From: Odontocerum albicorne
Taxonomy: Eukaryota > Arthropoda > Insecta > Trichoptera > Odontoceridae
Direction: 5' to 3'
Length of the DNA: 64,000 nt
Assembly (NCBI GenBank): GCA_949825065.1
Contig: OX463839.1
Coordinates: forward strand, 25,120,212 to 25,184,211
The notes beneath the pieces were generated by a model. That model searched no databases and was not told the origin of the DNA. It was given only the letters and a program-made list of their open reading frames with translations. Below, one piece after another: positions 1 to 11,805 of this stretch. The translations under genes were made by a program, and so were the position numbers. Position 1 is the stretch's first letter; every line of letters starts with the position of its first letter.

Positions 1-968
1 GCCATAAGAGTCTGTCCAATACTATCCAGACAACTAAAAACATTGTTTAAATGTTTGGAGCCTAAAGTGGGAGTAGATGGAATACTATTTTCAACTGATC
101 CAGGAAAACTAGAATAAACACTAAGCCTATCGATAACAGTGGAAATAGAACTTCCAGTATCGTCAGATTCCGATTCGGCTATAAGAATGCCGTTTTCTTT
201 CTCATGACAGAAAAGATCTGTGTAAACCTGCGCTTCTGGCGGTGGTAGAGCATTTAATGTCGGGGATGGAGCTGGACGTCTAGACCTTCCAGGAGATTGT
301 TTGCCAATGGGACCTTTTTTGGGAAAAAGACCGTTATCTAGACAGGAATTCTCCAAATTTTTAAAACTCACGTCTAGTTTTTTGCAATCAAGGTTGTTAC
401 CCTTAGATTCTAAATCTTTCACTTGTTTACGAGGTATTTTCCGAGGAGGTACTGGAGGGGGGTGTAGAGCTTTAGTAGATATATCACACAAGGCAACCTC
501 CTTCACTACCTCAAAGTCTGTATCCAGATTGAAGTTCGCATGTCTTACAAGAAGTGCAACCGCTACATTCGAGTCTTTAAGACAACGCACGCATTCAAGT
601 CGTGTAAGGTGAGTGACAGGCAAATTGTCGATTCGGAGTATTTCATCGCCCGGCTGCAGCGACCCCCACGCTGCGCGCGCCCTCCCAGCTGGACTGTCAG
701 GTGCGCAGGACTGAATGAAGAGTCTTCGCACACATTCGGCAGATTTGGTGCCTCCTTCGAATTTAAGACCAAACCCCAATTTTTCTCCTGGAAGACGATA
801 AATAATAACTTCTTCTTCAGATGGCAGCTCGCCGATAGAAACTACCGTTACAAATGGCACTTCCTCTTCTTCCTGACCATTCACGTTCGCTTCCACATTA
901 TTTCCTTCGTTGTTTCCCACCGAGACTATTGTAACATAGTCTTCAGTGTCGCGCTGACGAGAATCCAT
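1..968 (-). CDS. PDZ-domain scaffold protein, N-terminal coding exon (partial; continues beyond base 1)
   Basis: The reading frame is open for 322 codons from ATG at 968 to the window edge. An in-frame TAG at 993-995 upstream supports this start. An acidic N-terminus (residues 1-53, with a run of glutamates near 33-36) leads into a PDZ domain at about residues 54-143. The carboxylate-binding loop reads LGFGL (64-68), and a typical core LQPGDEILRID follows at 104-114. After the domain comes a proline-rich stretch (170-181, PPPVPPRK), which resembles an SH3-binding motif, then a low-complexity Ser/Pro-rich tail. PDZ domains bind C-terminal peptides of membrane or junctional proteins, so a cytoplasmic scaffold role is inferred. 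GC content is clearly above the surroundings, as expected for a real exon. I do not recognise the specific orthologue. The 3' part of the gene lies outside the window. Confidence 0.9.
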   Translation of the reverse strand, partial: MDSRQRDTEDYVTIVSVGNNEGNNVEANVNGQEEEEVPFVTVVSIGELPSEEEVIIYRLPGEKLGFGLKFEGGTKSAECVRRLFIQSCAPDSPAGRARAAWGSLQPGDEILRIDNLPVTHLTRLECVRCLKDSNVAVALLVRHANFNLDTDFEVVKEVALCDISTKALHPPPVPPRKIPRKQVKDLESKGNNLDCKKLDVSFKNLENSCLDNGLFPKKGPIGKQSPGRSRRPAPSPTLNALPPPEAQVYTDLFCHEKENGILIAESESDDTGSSISTVIDRLSVYSSFPGSVENSIPSTPTLGSKHLNNVFSCLDSIGQTLM

Positions 969-1040
969 TGCTAGTTGATTTCCGAAGGCGCTCTACGTAG
1001 ACCGCAGCGACTGCATTTTGCCACTACATTTTTACATCTG
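969..1040 (-). promoter_or_regulatory. 5' UTR segment and splice acceptor of the PDZ gene
   Basis: On the minus strand a pyrimidine tract ends in TTTCAG at 1043-1038. The exon would begin at 1037, giving a 69-base 5' UTR before the ATG at 968. The first exon and promoter must therefore lie further right on this strand. I did not find a convincing donor, although a GC-richer patch at about 1190-1390 is a candidate location. Confidence 0.6.
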
Positions 1041-2071
1041 AAACAAAAAAAGATAAGTCTTATTAAAATCTTTCAAACTGAAAAAAGAAATCTGGCAACT
1101 ACCAAAGAGTAATTGCCGATCAAAGCAAAAAAAGCGATAATAAAAAATAAATATAGCTGACGAGATGACCATTTATGGAACTGTTGCAAGCAAGGTCAAT
1201 ATAGTTTCAATCTAACTATGAACCCAATTTTCTGACCAGCTTGCAGTCATCGCACTGCAGATAGTAAGTACCAAGCGGCGGCGGCATAACAGAGAAAGGT
1301 GATTGGGTTTCAGCTTTAGAAGGTTATCAACCCAGTTGACATTTATGGGTAATTGAAGTGTGTCGCGCATTGCACCTTCCTTCGATCAAGAAAATAGCAC
1401 ACGTCTGTCTATCTTTGAATTATTTATATAATATTTTTCACCCAATAATTGTATTTTCGTTGAAAAGTCGGTATTCCTGAATGAAATGTTTATATTTCAG
1501 AAATTAAATTTATTAATTAATTAAACAGTATACAGTTAAAAATTCTTATGTGAACAATCAGGCAGAACGCTTTTTTACGAGTTAGTTCCATCGGGAACCG
1601 AATCGGAAATCTCAATTGTTAGTCAAAAATGTATAAACCTGGCGGATACAGAGATCGTCACGGAGACGTAGGAAAAGGTGTTTAAGATTCTATTTTGAAT
1701 AAAAAAAATTACAAGAAAATAAAATGTAATCATTTTCTAAAGGAAATCTTATTAAAGAACTTGATAAACCTTAAATTGATATCCCTCAGTTTAAGCCGAA
1801 TATTAATTATTATATATTTTCAACAATTAGCAAACTCGATTTTATTAGGACATAAAAAATCTAGCAATTTATAATCAATTTCCATTTATGAAAAATAAGT
1901 TTTTTTTTATTTTTTTTTTATTAAACAAGAAAATTATTATACAAACATTTGTCAAGGCTATACCTATATACAAATTTATTATTTTACTAATCTTAATTAT
2001 ATGTTATAATTTATGAACTTATTTAATCTTATTTTCCTACATATCATTTTATTTTATTTATTCAATCTTAA
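1041..2071. other. Presumed first intron or upstream region of the PDZ gene
   Basis: AT-rich sequence without coding potential. A patch at about 1190-1390 is GC-richer (GCC triplets at about 1275-1285) and could hold an untranslated exon, but splice signals there are weak. Confidence 0.3.
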
Positions 2072-2073
2072 TA

Positions 2074-3348
2074 TTCGGTCCTTACATGTGAAATTGGCGT
2101 TTTGTTTGGGAGGAACATAAAGTTGTTTTTTTTTAATATAATATATTTATTTAATCAAAGTATGTACCATTGCTATCTATGCACTTTTGCCATCTCATAG
2201 GTAGTTCATCGATCCCTTTACTAAAAAAACCATTCGGACGGGAATCAATAAAATCTTTGAAGTCGGTTTGGACTGCCCCATCGGAGTTGAATTTTTTCCC
2301 TTGCAAGAAGTTATCCAAATTTCGAAAAAAATAGTAATCTGTTGGGGCAAGGTCCGGAGAGTACGGTGGATGTCTTAGACATTCCAATTGAAGCTCTTCT
2401 AATTTGGTAGCCGTCTGTTGTGCAGTGTGTGGTCTAGCGTTATCATGAAGCAGCAGTGGCTTAGAGCGATTAACCAGCCTCGGTTGTTTAGCAGCTAGCT
2501 TTTCCATCATGGTTTGCAGTTGCTGACAATAGACATCTGCCGTAATCGTCTGGCCAGATTTAAGAAAGCTGTAGTGAACGACACCAGCACTAGTCCACCA
2601 AACGCTCACAAGTAACTTTTTTGGAGTCAATTTTCGCTTGGGGCATGGTTTGGCTGGTTCGGCAGGGTTCAGCCATTGCGATGAGCGCTTCCGATTATCA
2701 TACAGGATCCACTTTTCATCACAGGTAATGATTCGATTCAAAATCCCTTCATTATTGTGCCGGTTGAGTAATGCAACGCAGCAGTCAACGCGCGTTTGTT
2801 GATTTGCTTCACTCAATTCGTGAGGTACCCACCTTTCAAGCTTTTTCACCTTCCCAATTTGCTTCAAGTGGATTAAAACAGTTTTATCACTAACACCGCA
2901 GCCTGCAGCTAACTCGGACGTGGTTTGCGATGGATCCGCTTCCACAATAGCCTTCAATTCTTCATTATCAACTTTGGTCTCCGGGCTTCTTCTGCAGGTC
3001 GAAATTTCCAGAACGAAAACGTTGGAACCAAAAACGCACTGTGTTTTCTTTTGCGGCACCGTCGCCATACACATCATTAATCCTTCGAGCCGTTTCTGCA
3101 GCACTGGTGCCACGGTGGAACTCGTACTCGTAAATAACGCGATATTTCAAGTTTTCCATTTTGTAAACTGAGTGACGCAAAGAAAAAAAACAATTGAGGA
3201 AAAAACAAATGAATTATAATTTTCGAAACACAAATACTTGAGTAAATAGCTGTATAAATTTGAGTTTGAAATTCCTAACCAAAGAGAAGATATTTGAGAT
3301 CAAAGTTGCAAGTACGGCAAAACGCCGGTTTCGTATGTGGGGACCTAA
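2074..3348 (-). mobile_element. Full-length mariner transposon (cecropia/Hsmar1-like), 1,275 bp
   Basis: Terminal inverted repeats of about 30 bp lie at 2074-2103 and 3319-3348 and match at 23 of 30 positions. They begin TTCGGTCC and TTAGGTCC. Both ends abut a TA dinucleotide (2072-2073 and 3349-3350), the expected mariner target-site duplication. The length is normal for a complete mariner. The enclosed transposase frame is broken once. Most TIR differences are C/T or G/A transitions, consistent with age-related decay. Confidence 0.93.
2151..3159 (-). pseudogene. mariner transposase, frameshifted
   Basis: Encodes a Tc1/mariner transposase that would bind the TIRs and move the element by cut-and-paste into TA sites. 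Translation starts MENLKYRVIYEYEF at 3159; an in-frame ATG at 3180 also exists. The N-terminal helix-turn-helix part runs to about 2990, where a small deletion shifts the frame. The second frame then runs to the stop at 2151. The catalytic triad is present in the second frame: TCDEKW, then HDNARPH, then PTDYYFF, with 34 residues between the last two aspartates (DD34D). The motif WVPHEL and the ending RWQKCIDSNGTYFD resemble Hsmar1, the transposase part of SETMAR, which places it in the cecropia subfamily. The frameshift should inactivate it. Confidence 0.9.
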
Positions 3349-3504
3349 TATATGAGATCTTAGAAATAATTAACACCTACATACTACTTATAACTAGATA
3401 ACAATTCTTACACTAATTGTTTAGCAAAAACAAGTCCACTCGTTCAGGCTACTTGTATTCCATCACATTCACTCAGACCTTGGTCGTCCCAGCTAATACT
3501 GAAG

Positions 3505-4068
3505 GTGGACTAGTCAGGCAACAGATAATGCTTCGGGAGCTTGTGCTTATAACGGAAGGGTAGGTCGGATTTACTCTCGTAAGCCCCCAGGGCAGCGACT
3601 AAGGGATTTCTGTGATTTTGTTGGCTTTTATAGAACTTCACGGTCCAAGCGAGGATGTGGTGTTGTAGGGTTTCTTCTCGCTGTTCGGCGTGAAGTCGGG
3701 TAAGATTTGTTCTGGGATGGGTGTTAAAAGATATCTTGAATGCCGTGTTCTGCACTCTGGAGTTTCAGGTGATCCGTGTTGCTCACACTACCCCAAACGG
3801 GTGCAGCATAGGTCAAGATAGGACGAATAAGGGTTTTATAGAGGAGCTTATTTTTGGGGGAAAGGAAGCTGCGTCGATGAAATATCGAACTGATAGCCCC
3901 TATGCCCTTGTGACCCTTCTGTCTGATGGTATTCAAATGGGTTTTCCACGTCAGTCGCCGGTCAAGGTGCAGGCCGAGGTATTTAACCACGTCCTGCCAC
4001 TCAACCAGGCAACCACCGATGAATAAGGGCATCGACGGCACTCTTTCCTTAAGTATTAGATAAGACAC
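3505..4068 (-). pseudogene. Jockey-like LINE reverse transcriptase, C-terminal fragment
   Basis: Two overlapping minus-strand frames (4068-3724, then 3755-3510) together read as the end of a jockey-type reverse transcriptase. Diagnostic stretches are YLGLHLDRRLTWKTHL, then NKLLYKTLIRPILTYAAPVW, then a LQSAQN-type motif at the frame junction near 3740. One indel near 3740-3755 separates the frames. The 5' part, with endonuclease and catalytic YADD, is missing, as usual for 5'-truncated LINE insertions. The element lies about 160 bp from the mariner, and no poly-A end is obvious. Confidence 0.8.
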
Positions 4069-4075
4069 TTAAAAG

Positions 4076-5457
4076 GTCAAGTTTAATAAGGAATTTCACG
4101 TCGAATGTCGAAATACACTTACTTAGCCCAAGAGTTTAAAAACATATTTTCTATTTATGTTGCAGTTTTTTTAAATCGATATTATAATCATATTATATCT
4201 GATAAACGGTATTTTATACTTTAAAGCGTAAAATGAGTTACCATAGATTTACATTGCAATACTATGTTTTAATGGCGGGAATGCGGTAATTGTTATGTAA
4301 AACTATAATTAGACAAAATAATTTTAAATTAAAAGAATAGATTATTGAAAGAATAACCAATTGAACAATTTTAGTAACGAAAAGATTGAGGTGCCGGGAG
4401 TAAAATAAAAACGAAGACACGTTAAAATGAATTTTTTTAACGAAAAGTTTGAGTTGCCAGAAATAAAACAGTAACGAAGATTTCTTAAAATTCAAAGCTC
4501 TCATTTTGTGAGTGAAACTTGTCGAAAGGGTAAATAAATAAAGCTATAAAATTATGTAAAATATTTTTATCAGAAATATTTGTTCAAAAGCCAAGGTTAA
4601 AAATCGAATCTCACTTTAAAAAGAACAAGTCACGACCGTACACGCAATTCAATTGTTAAAAGAATCGAAAATGCAGGCTTTTGACAGTTAATTTATGATC
4701 AATATCCTAGAGTCAAGACGACAATATAAAATCAAACAAAAATATTATTACGTATGGCTGAGTTCAATGTTCATACATAAAGTTATTAAATTACGGAAGA
4801 ATTCAAGCGAGAAAATGAGTACATCAATAAGAGTTTCCTTAAAAACATAAATGATTGTTTTAATATATCTTACAGAGGTCAATTATAAAGTTAACATTAC
4901 ATTTATTAATAAACAATGTTTATTTACTTATTTTAATAAAAAAATACTGTAGTCATGGTTACTTACACGTAATAACCGTGATACTAAATTAAGAAAAATG
5001 AATTTTAAACTATTGTTTTGAAACAGGCTTGTCATTTCCATTAAAGTTTATCGTGTATTTTTTTTTACATTGAAGTGTTGAATCGTTCTGTTTGAAAATG
5101 GAGTTCTCAAATATAAATATCAAATCAATTGATAATTATTACCCTTACATGTTTTCATATTCAAGGTTTACTCATTAATTTAAATTTAAAAAATCTCATC
5201 TTGGCTTGTTTATAGGTAAAAAACATGATAAATGAAATAAAATGCATTATAAACGATCGTTCTATTTATTTAAAATTGGATATCTTTTAGAAGCCGATTA
5301 TAAAATTTAGTTTACACTTTTTGATCATATTTTTTTAATTTATTTTTTTAATAAAAAAACTTACTAGCTTATTTATATAGAAAACGATAATATGGAAATA
5401 AATAAAAGTAAAATACGGTTATTATCGTGACAACGCCCTTGAGGTGGATTTTAGTTT
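4076..5457. other. AT-rich intergenic sequence
   Basis: No gene is supported. An imperfect direct repeat of about 70 bp is seen around 4360-4500, containing the paired words GAAAAGATTGAGGTGCC and GAAAAGTTTGAGTTGCC. Otherwise this is featureless AT-rich DNA. Confidence 0.4.
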
Positions 5458-5461
5458 TTAA

Positions 5462-6945
5462 CCGTTTGGTTTTTAACCCCCCCCTCCTGAAGTATTAAAG
5501 AAATGTATTGAGCGCATGCTGTAGGGCCTTTTAATATTTATTTTGAACGACAGTTATTAGTTTTTTTTTAATGAAAATTAGTAATTATAGGTAATTACAT
5601 CAAATAACAACAAAGGTTAGGTTGATAAAAAAAACTCTTAAAGGTACACAATATAATAGAGGTATTCGAGCACACAAGCTCATTTACGAAGCGTTGAGGA
5701 GTATACAGCTCATCGAATTTATTGAGTACATGCAACACTTAAATGATGGAAAAGATAAATTAAATAAGTAGAAGAAATGGATACATTTAATAAGTGCCTT
5801 CAAGAAATCAGAGAGGTTATAGTGGACAAAGATGTTGAAAGTGTAATGGACAAATGTAACAAACATACAAGTATACTCGTAATTAAAGATTTCTACAATT
5901 TCTAAGACGTTATGAGCAATGCCAGTGAAATATTCAAACATATTAACAATTACTGTGAGATGGTGGAAATCCTATTGAACTCAATAAAGGCATATAGAAC
6001 TGGTGATGTCGAGCTACATTTGCTGACAACGAGGCAAATGTTACCTTACTTATTCGCGATGAATCACACAAATTATGTCCGCGGAGTAACGTAACGCTTT
6101 ACTTGCAGGATATGATAAAATTACCTACGGAAATCGAAAACGAAATGAAAAGAGGAATACTGTCTGTTAAACGAAGTAAAGGAACACTCAAAGTAGTAGG
6201 CTGCGATTTAGTGTTGGAGCAATCTCAGAATCGTTCTTCCGCAGTAACTGGAGGTTCTATTGGTATCACTCAAAATAAAGAAGCAATGGCTGATTTTATA
6301 TCCCTATAAAAACGCAATTCATTATACGTTATCATATTTTGTAATACAATCTGATCTTGCAGTACAGGTGACGTTGACTCTAATGTTCATAGTGAGTGGT
6401 CGCAATCAAGGATTTTTAAAGACGAACAAGATATTCAGAACAAAATCAAGGGTTTCAGTATATGTAACCCATTAAAAGCCAATGAAGAGTCGGGTCTTCG
6501 TAATATCTACACTGGTGCAGTTGCAGAACAATGTACTACACAATGTAAGCTCAATATTAAAAACAACTGGAGAATCGTTAATTACAGAATACGAAAGTGA
6601 ACGATTCCTGTTGAAAACAAAAAATATATTATACCCTATTAAAAAAACTCTATTCCACAACTTTGAAGATACTGCGGCAAAGTGTGTGTGAGCAATGATT
6701 GCAAAAATACATATAACTAAATATTTTAAAAATTTTTGCTTCTTATTGTTTATTTTACCATTTTTATAAACAATAATTTTTTTTATCAACCTAACCTTTG
6801 TTGTTATTTAATGTAATTACCTATAATTACTAATTTACATAAAAAAAACTAATAACTGTCGTTCAAAATAAATATTAAAAGGCCCTACAGCATGCGCTCA
6901 ATACATTTATTTAATACTTCAGGGGGGGGGGTAAAAACCAAACGG
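5462..6945 (+). mobile_element. 1.5-kb element with ~170-bp terminal inverted repeats
   Basis: The segment 5462-5634 is an inverted copy of 6777-6945. Both arms share CCGTTTGGTTTTTA at the outer end, a C/G run, GAGCGCATGCTGTAGGGCC and AGGTTAGGTTGAT at the inner end. The enclosed 1.1 kb is a decayed gene. I could not find a convincing target-site duplication at the outer ends, so the transposon superfamily is unassigned. It could be a foldback-type non-autonomous element that captured a gene, or an inverted-repeat element with its own lost protein. Confidence 0.75.
5777..6691 (+). pseudogene. Decayed gene inside the inverted-repeat element (uncharacterised metazoan repeat-protein family)
   Basis: The plus strand reads as a single ancestral protein broken by stops and shifts. 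Frame 2 starts with ATG at 5777, has a TAA near 5900 and continues to 6094. Frame 1 follows at 6103-6309, then further coding-like pieces lead to a stop near 6691. Recognisable stretches are ELHLLTTRQMLPYLFAMNHT, the later DMIKLPTEI, and LEQSQNRSSAVTGGSIGI. I recall the pattern Mlp-fa-dH-nY ... LEQ-NR-(x)-GGI-GI from uncharacterised multi-copy proteins in many invertebrates, so this is probably a transposon-associated protein. I cannot name its activity. No catalytic motif is identified, and at least three disruptions make it non-functional. Confidence 0.55.
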
Positions 6946-8457
6946 ACCATAAAATGAACTGGCACCATTATGACTATTAATATTTGGGCTCTCCTGAACC
7001 TATATGAATTGAGAAAATGCGGTCTTCATATTTTGCGCACTCAATTCCTTCTAGCGCCTGGTCTACTAGCTATATACGATGTATTTTTATAAAATTTGAA
7101 TTATTCAAAACGTGGACAAATCAGTAAGATCCTTGTGTTCCACACGAAGGTTACGAGTTTGATTGTCGAAGGATCTTAGTCAGATTTCATTCTTCAAGAG
7201 TTTTTGTCAACTTGAAGTAGTTTTTCTAAAACTTACAACGCCGAACTCCTGAATGTATGCCTACTCCAGTGTTTCTAAGTTCAAATACTTGATTAATTTA
7301 GCTTAAGAATTTTTTTTCTGCCGACCACGCTCTTTGACATGTTCATATTACCAATGCAGTTGAGGAGTATCATACTTATGAATAAAATAATATTTATTTA
7401 AAACTTAAATAATTCTTGATTTCTTACAACAAAATTTTATTTCAGGTATTTTAATCGATATTTCTAAAACACAACTGTTAATTATTTACATTGAAAAACC
7501 TTTGTTGCATTCTCATTTTAAAATTGTCCTTAGAACAATATATATTTTAAATATATTATATACTATATATGTAGAAATCAAAAGGAAATGCAAGTAGTGT
7601 GACACATGTAACATACATTTATCTAATCCATATATATCTGAAAAAGATAACACTTTCAAATGTTTTGCGTATGTATCATGTCTAGATAACATTAAAGAAT
7701 GGAAAGGTGTTAATACAAGGTTGTCACAATCATATTTCATTTCACAATTCAAGAATGAACATATGTATATACGAGTATGTATTTATTAATTTTTATCGGC
7801 AAATGATTAAATCACGAGTAACTGCGGTTCAAAAACATATCCCTTACTTCAGTGCTTTGGAAACTTTTCTTGGCGCCCATGGAGTATGTCTTTTTTAACG
7901 GTACCCTGAAATACTTATCAAACAATAATTGAGATGGGTGAGTCTGCTACCTTCATTTCATTACAGCTACGCCGAAGACTCAGTTGTGTAGAGGTAAGTC
8001 GTCACAAATGGAACCAGGATTCGCTTGATTCCTCAACAAGTGATATTCACCCATTTTTTATATCTAAACCTCAACCAGTTCTATATCGACAAATTTAATA
8101 GACTGCAGTAAGACAATCCAATTCTCTTCCTCTACCGATATAGTCAGATGGAGATTGGAATCTGATTGGGTCTTGACACTTGTGAACTTCTCCATATTAT
8201 CTTCTTTAAAGTATTTTTGCGCATTCAATTAAAATTGTATACAGCAATTAACGAGACGTACGCTTTGAAAACCTCCACCTTATACTCGTATCATTTGAGT
8301 CAGCGCAAATCAAACTTGGCTAACTCGAATAACTGGAAAAATCGCCATAGCAGTTGTGATAAGATTATAAGTAAATAATAAGGGCTACTAAAAATAACAT
8401 GAACGTAATAAGCAAAACAATATTGTTATAATAAGTTGCAATGAAAAGTCATAAATT
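6946..8457. other. AT-rich intergenic sequence
   Basis: No gene found. A weak SINE-like word (GGTTACGAGTTTGATTG) sits near 7150, without a recognisable tRNA-like A box. Confidence 0.35.
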
Positions 8458-8602
8458 TTTCCAATATGAACTTATCATCATGTGGCGATCTCTTACAACT
8501 AATCAGACTGAAATCATTTTTAAAAAATCAGGATTCCAACGGAAATCGAACTCACAACCTGCTGGCTGAAAGACAGGCGTTTTTCCAACACGGAGCTCTA
8601 AG
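8458..8602 (-). repeat. SINE family A copy (tRNA-derived)
   Basis: On the minus strand the head reads AGCTCCGTG, then ACGCCTGTCTTTCAG, then a B-box-like GTTGTGAGTTCGATTTCC. The usual family body follows. Part of the A box is deleted. It is a degenerate member of the family best seen at 17920-18130 and 53852-54058. Confidence 0.65.
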
Positions 8603-8605
8603 AAA

Positions 8606-9780
8606 CATTGACTGTGGTTACGAAGAGTATTATTAATCACAATGTATAACCACCGCATTAAAATCTCGTTCATCGAATTTGAATATCTAAAACAAATATT
8701 ATTATTTGGCTCGATAGAGTATCATGTTTTTTTTGACAATTTAGGACGTTAAATGTTGAAAATTTATAAACCAAATAAGGAGAAAAAAATTAAATGATTT
8801 TTTTCACATCCATGATGGTAAAAAAAATACTTCTAGCATTATAACAACTTTGCAAAGATTAAACTATGTTTGGCTGTTAAAATAATACAAATATAAAGAC
8901 GATGTTTTCCGTTATAACTAATACAAACATGCCAAAAATAAGTTGCGCAAGTTTTTAGAATCCCAATCTTAAAATTCACATAAAAGAACGACATGACAAA
9001 CAATGTTTAATTAACGATTTAGTGTTTCAAAATAACATGGAACGTGAGCTAATTTCGTATGCTTCGAATCACTTATTGAAAGCAACTTCTGTATATATAC
9101 GGGTATAATATAAAACCAATAGTTGCTATCATTTCTAAATACAATAACAACAGCCTTTGAGTTTCCGAGAATATTCCAAATATTAAATCTTAAGATTTAC
9201 TTAACATGTCGGTTCACTTTTGTAAACAATGACTTACGATACGGATTAATACTAAATGAAAATATTTCAAGATATAATATTAGGAACATATTTATTCAAC
9301 GTAATTCCTTTTTAACATATTGCATCGCATACGATCGAATGCCTGTACACCTGAATGACTAGGTATTGTATTACATTGGGGCGACGTATGAAACATAGAA
9401 ATCATATTACTGGAAAATTATCGTTTCAAATTGGAAAGAAACGTGATTTGCGATATTACAAATAACCATTTGATTAAACGGATCATTAATTACATCACAT
9501 AATAAAAAAATATGCTATTACGTTATGGAATCCATCAAATATATGTTCTTCGTAGACTTTTTAGTCCTTTTCTGTCACACATACATTAAATAAGCAGGGC
9601 AATATTTGTATGTATATATTTTTATTAAACCTCAATTTTATTAAGAACACTATAGTAATGTAATTGCAAGACGACATATCTGTTACTCTGTAGGTCACAT
9701 TATGTTTCATATAAAAAGTGTACATACAAAAATATTTGAGAGTATGGAAAAACTTGATTAACTATTTTGTCAAGTAAGTA
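8606..9780. other. AT-rich intergenic sequence
   Basis: Nothing supportable was found on either strand. Confidence 0.35.
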
Positions 9781-9784
9781 TTTT

Positions 9785-10075
9785 TCTCCCTTCGTCAGCC
9801 ACAATTCATTCACTACTGTGCCTCTCCTGTGACTCGTCATCGCTATCTGTTCTGGACCTCAAGTAACCATGTGTATCTTATCACACTCTTGATGGCATCC
9901 GCCTAGTGTTTCCATGCTATTTCAACTGGTCATCTTGGCTATCTTGGCCTCCAGTTCATCAATATACTGATCCACTAGTCTTCGCAGTAACGAGTAACTT
10001 GTCCTGCCCAGTCTCATTTCAATACTGAATAGCACAGTTGATATTTGGCAACCTCCGCGGCATTTGAAGTGACTC
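9785..10075 (-). pseudogene. Possible LINE reverse transcriptase tail, heavily decayed
   Basis: This is GC-richer than its flanks. On the minus strand it yields LINE-like pieces such as MRLGRTSYSLLRRLVDQYID and NWRP in shifting frames, followed by a C-terminal-like end. Stops are frequent. The assignment rests on general resemblance only. Confidence 0.22.
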
Positions 10076-10254
10076 AACCAATGTAAAGTGCATAGGACTG
10101 AAAATCGTCCACTGAATAGAAGGTGCGCCGCGCCGATTCAAACAAACTCTTAGACGTCATTAGAATTGAATTACATTTAGCCACCAATAAAAATAAAACG
10201 GTAATAATTAATGAAAGTATACAAAAAACTAACTCTCATTGAAAAAAATCCTTT

Positions 10255-10350
10255 GGGAAAATATACCACACACACTCCCTATCATGACCTATGGGATCAT
10301 TCCGCCGGAAGAGAGCCGCGAGATAGGAGGTTGATGCACATGTCACGGTG
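10255..10350. repeat. Fragment of the palindromic family seen at 56.7 kb
   Basis: Shares CATTCCGCC-GAAGAGAGCC, then GATAGGAGGT, with the right arm of the palindrome at 56717-56857. The left arm here is shorter (CTCCCTATCATGACC, then TGGGATCATTCCGCC). Confidence 0.5.
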
Positions 10351-10806
10351 ATAATTGGAGTTTCACACAGTAAAAGCTGAAACCTTTGGTAAAGTATTAA
10401 ATATTCTTACCAAGTGGCACTTCTGAGCTACCTTTTATAGTTACACAATTGAAAATCTTTTGAATTAAATAAAATAGCGAGAAAGCGCTATATCAAATAT
10501 TAATCTATTATTCAAATTAAAAAGACTCCTAAAATAAAGTATATACTCGTATGATAAGCTTACTGAGCAGTGCTTCATTTTCGCGGTGTATGATATACTC
10601 GTATTTCAATAAAAATCATATTATTTTATAAACCGATTAATATCCCATACCAATTCAAAAACTCTGAAGCAATTGATTGAACCCTCAATTTATTCAAGTC
10701 ATAAGGTGCGCACTTTAGGAGCTTTTCCAAGTCACCTTTTCTGACAAAATAACATTAATCAGCCAGTGTATTATATTTGATTTTGGGAAATTTTTGTGGC
10801 TTGTAA

Positions 10807-10999
10807 AGGTACTATTGTATTTTCATTGTATAAATTACAACCTGGTGGATTTATTGCCATGTGGCAATCAATTCCAACCAGCCAAAAATATGTTAAAGAC
10901 GCCCTTAATGATAACCAAATCGGGACCTTTTTAAAAATAAATTTGGTAGCCCCCGGATTGGAAGACATACTTCTTTCCAACTAGGCCACGGATGAGGTC
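10807..10999 (-). repeat. SINE family A copy, near full-length
   Basis: The minus strand begins GACCTCATCCGTGGCCTAGT (tRNA A-box region) and continues with TATGTCTTCCAATCC. The body is typical: CTGGTTGGAATTGATTGCC, then CACATGGCAATAAATCC, then CCAGGTTGTA. The B box is damaged. Confidence 0.75.
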
Positions 11000-11574
11000 T
11001 TTTCAACCAGGTTATATTATCATATGAAGCTAAAATAGGAAGATTCTGGAAAAAAATACATTTGTAAATTGATTTACCATTCAGATAGATTGATGCCATG
11101 TTTTTTTACTATCAATATGCCAAGGCTGCGATATCAGGCATTAGAAAGTCAAATGTACATTTATTCAAAAAATAAAATCGTCACATTTCATCGCAAATAA
11201 AATACTGGCAACGTCAGTAATACAGACAGAGCGTTCGTGTTAAGCTTTCAACTGCATTGAGAGCATGAAAACGATAAAAAAGAACGAAATGTGTAATGTG
11301 TTTTTAATTACATTCTAAAGTTTTTTGTAAAAAATAAAACTAATTAACAAAACCGCCTCTCAAATTTCACACTTAAAACACGAATAAACATTTGATTATT
11401 GTATGTTTTTAACTAATTACATGTTTTTGATAAAGATTTAAATCAATTTGTTTTCCATGTAAGAGTCGAGGGTGAAGATGCTACTGAAAATTGTTGAATT
11501 AGAGACTCATTCGGCGTAGAACCTGTGTCACTTAAATTAAGATGTACAGATTAGTTGGCTTGAATATATTTATT

Positions 11575-11805
11575 GAATGCCAGATTAATTGTTCATAAGC
11601 AGATTCTTTTGGCAACTCCTGAAGGAAAGCGTGCTGTGGGTCGTCCTAGATACTTAATACGAGTACATAATTAAATTAGGTGGAGAAACCGTCTGAAGAT
11701 AATTTAGACCTGCAATATATCACAATGACTGAGTTGACGCACAAGTCCAGATGGCAAAGCCAGGGGCTGAGTCAGCTGCTGTTTTAGAATAAAGGGATGA
11801 TGATG
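11575..11805 (+). pseudogene. LINE 3'-end remnant
   Basis: Plus-strand pieces reading GKRAVGRPRYL and LTHKSRWQSQGLSQLLF are typical of the basic tail after LINE reverse transcriptases (GRPR ... rW). It ends in GATGATGATGA. Frames are broken. Confidence 0.35.

Noticed and set aside
540..974. Plus-strand 144-codon ORF at the left edge
   Set aside because: It is the antisense shadow of the PDZ exon, which has the coherent domain, upstream stop and splice acceptor.
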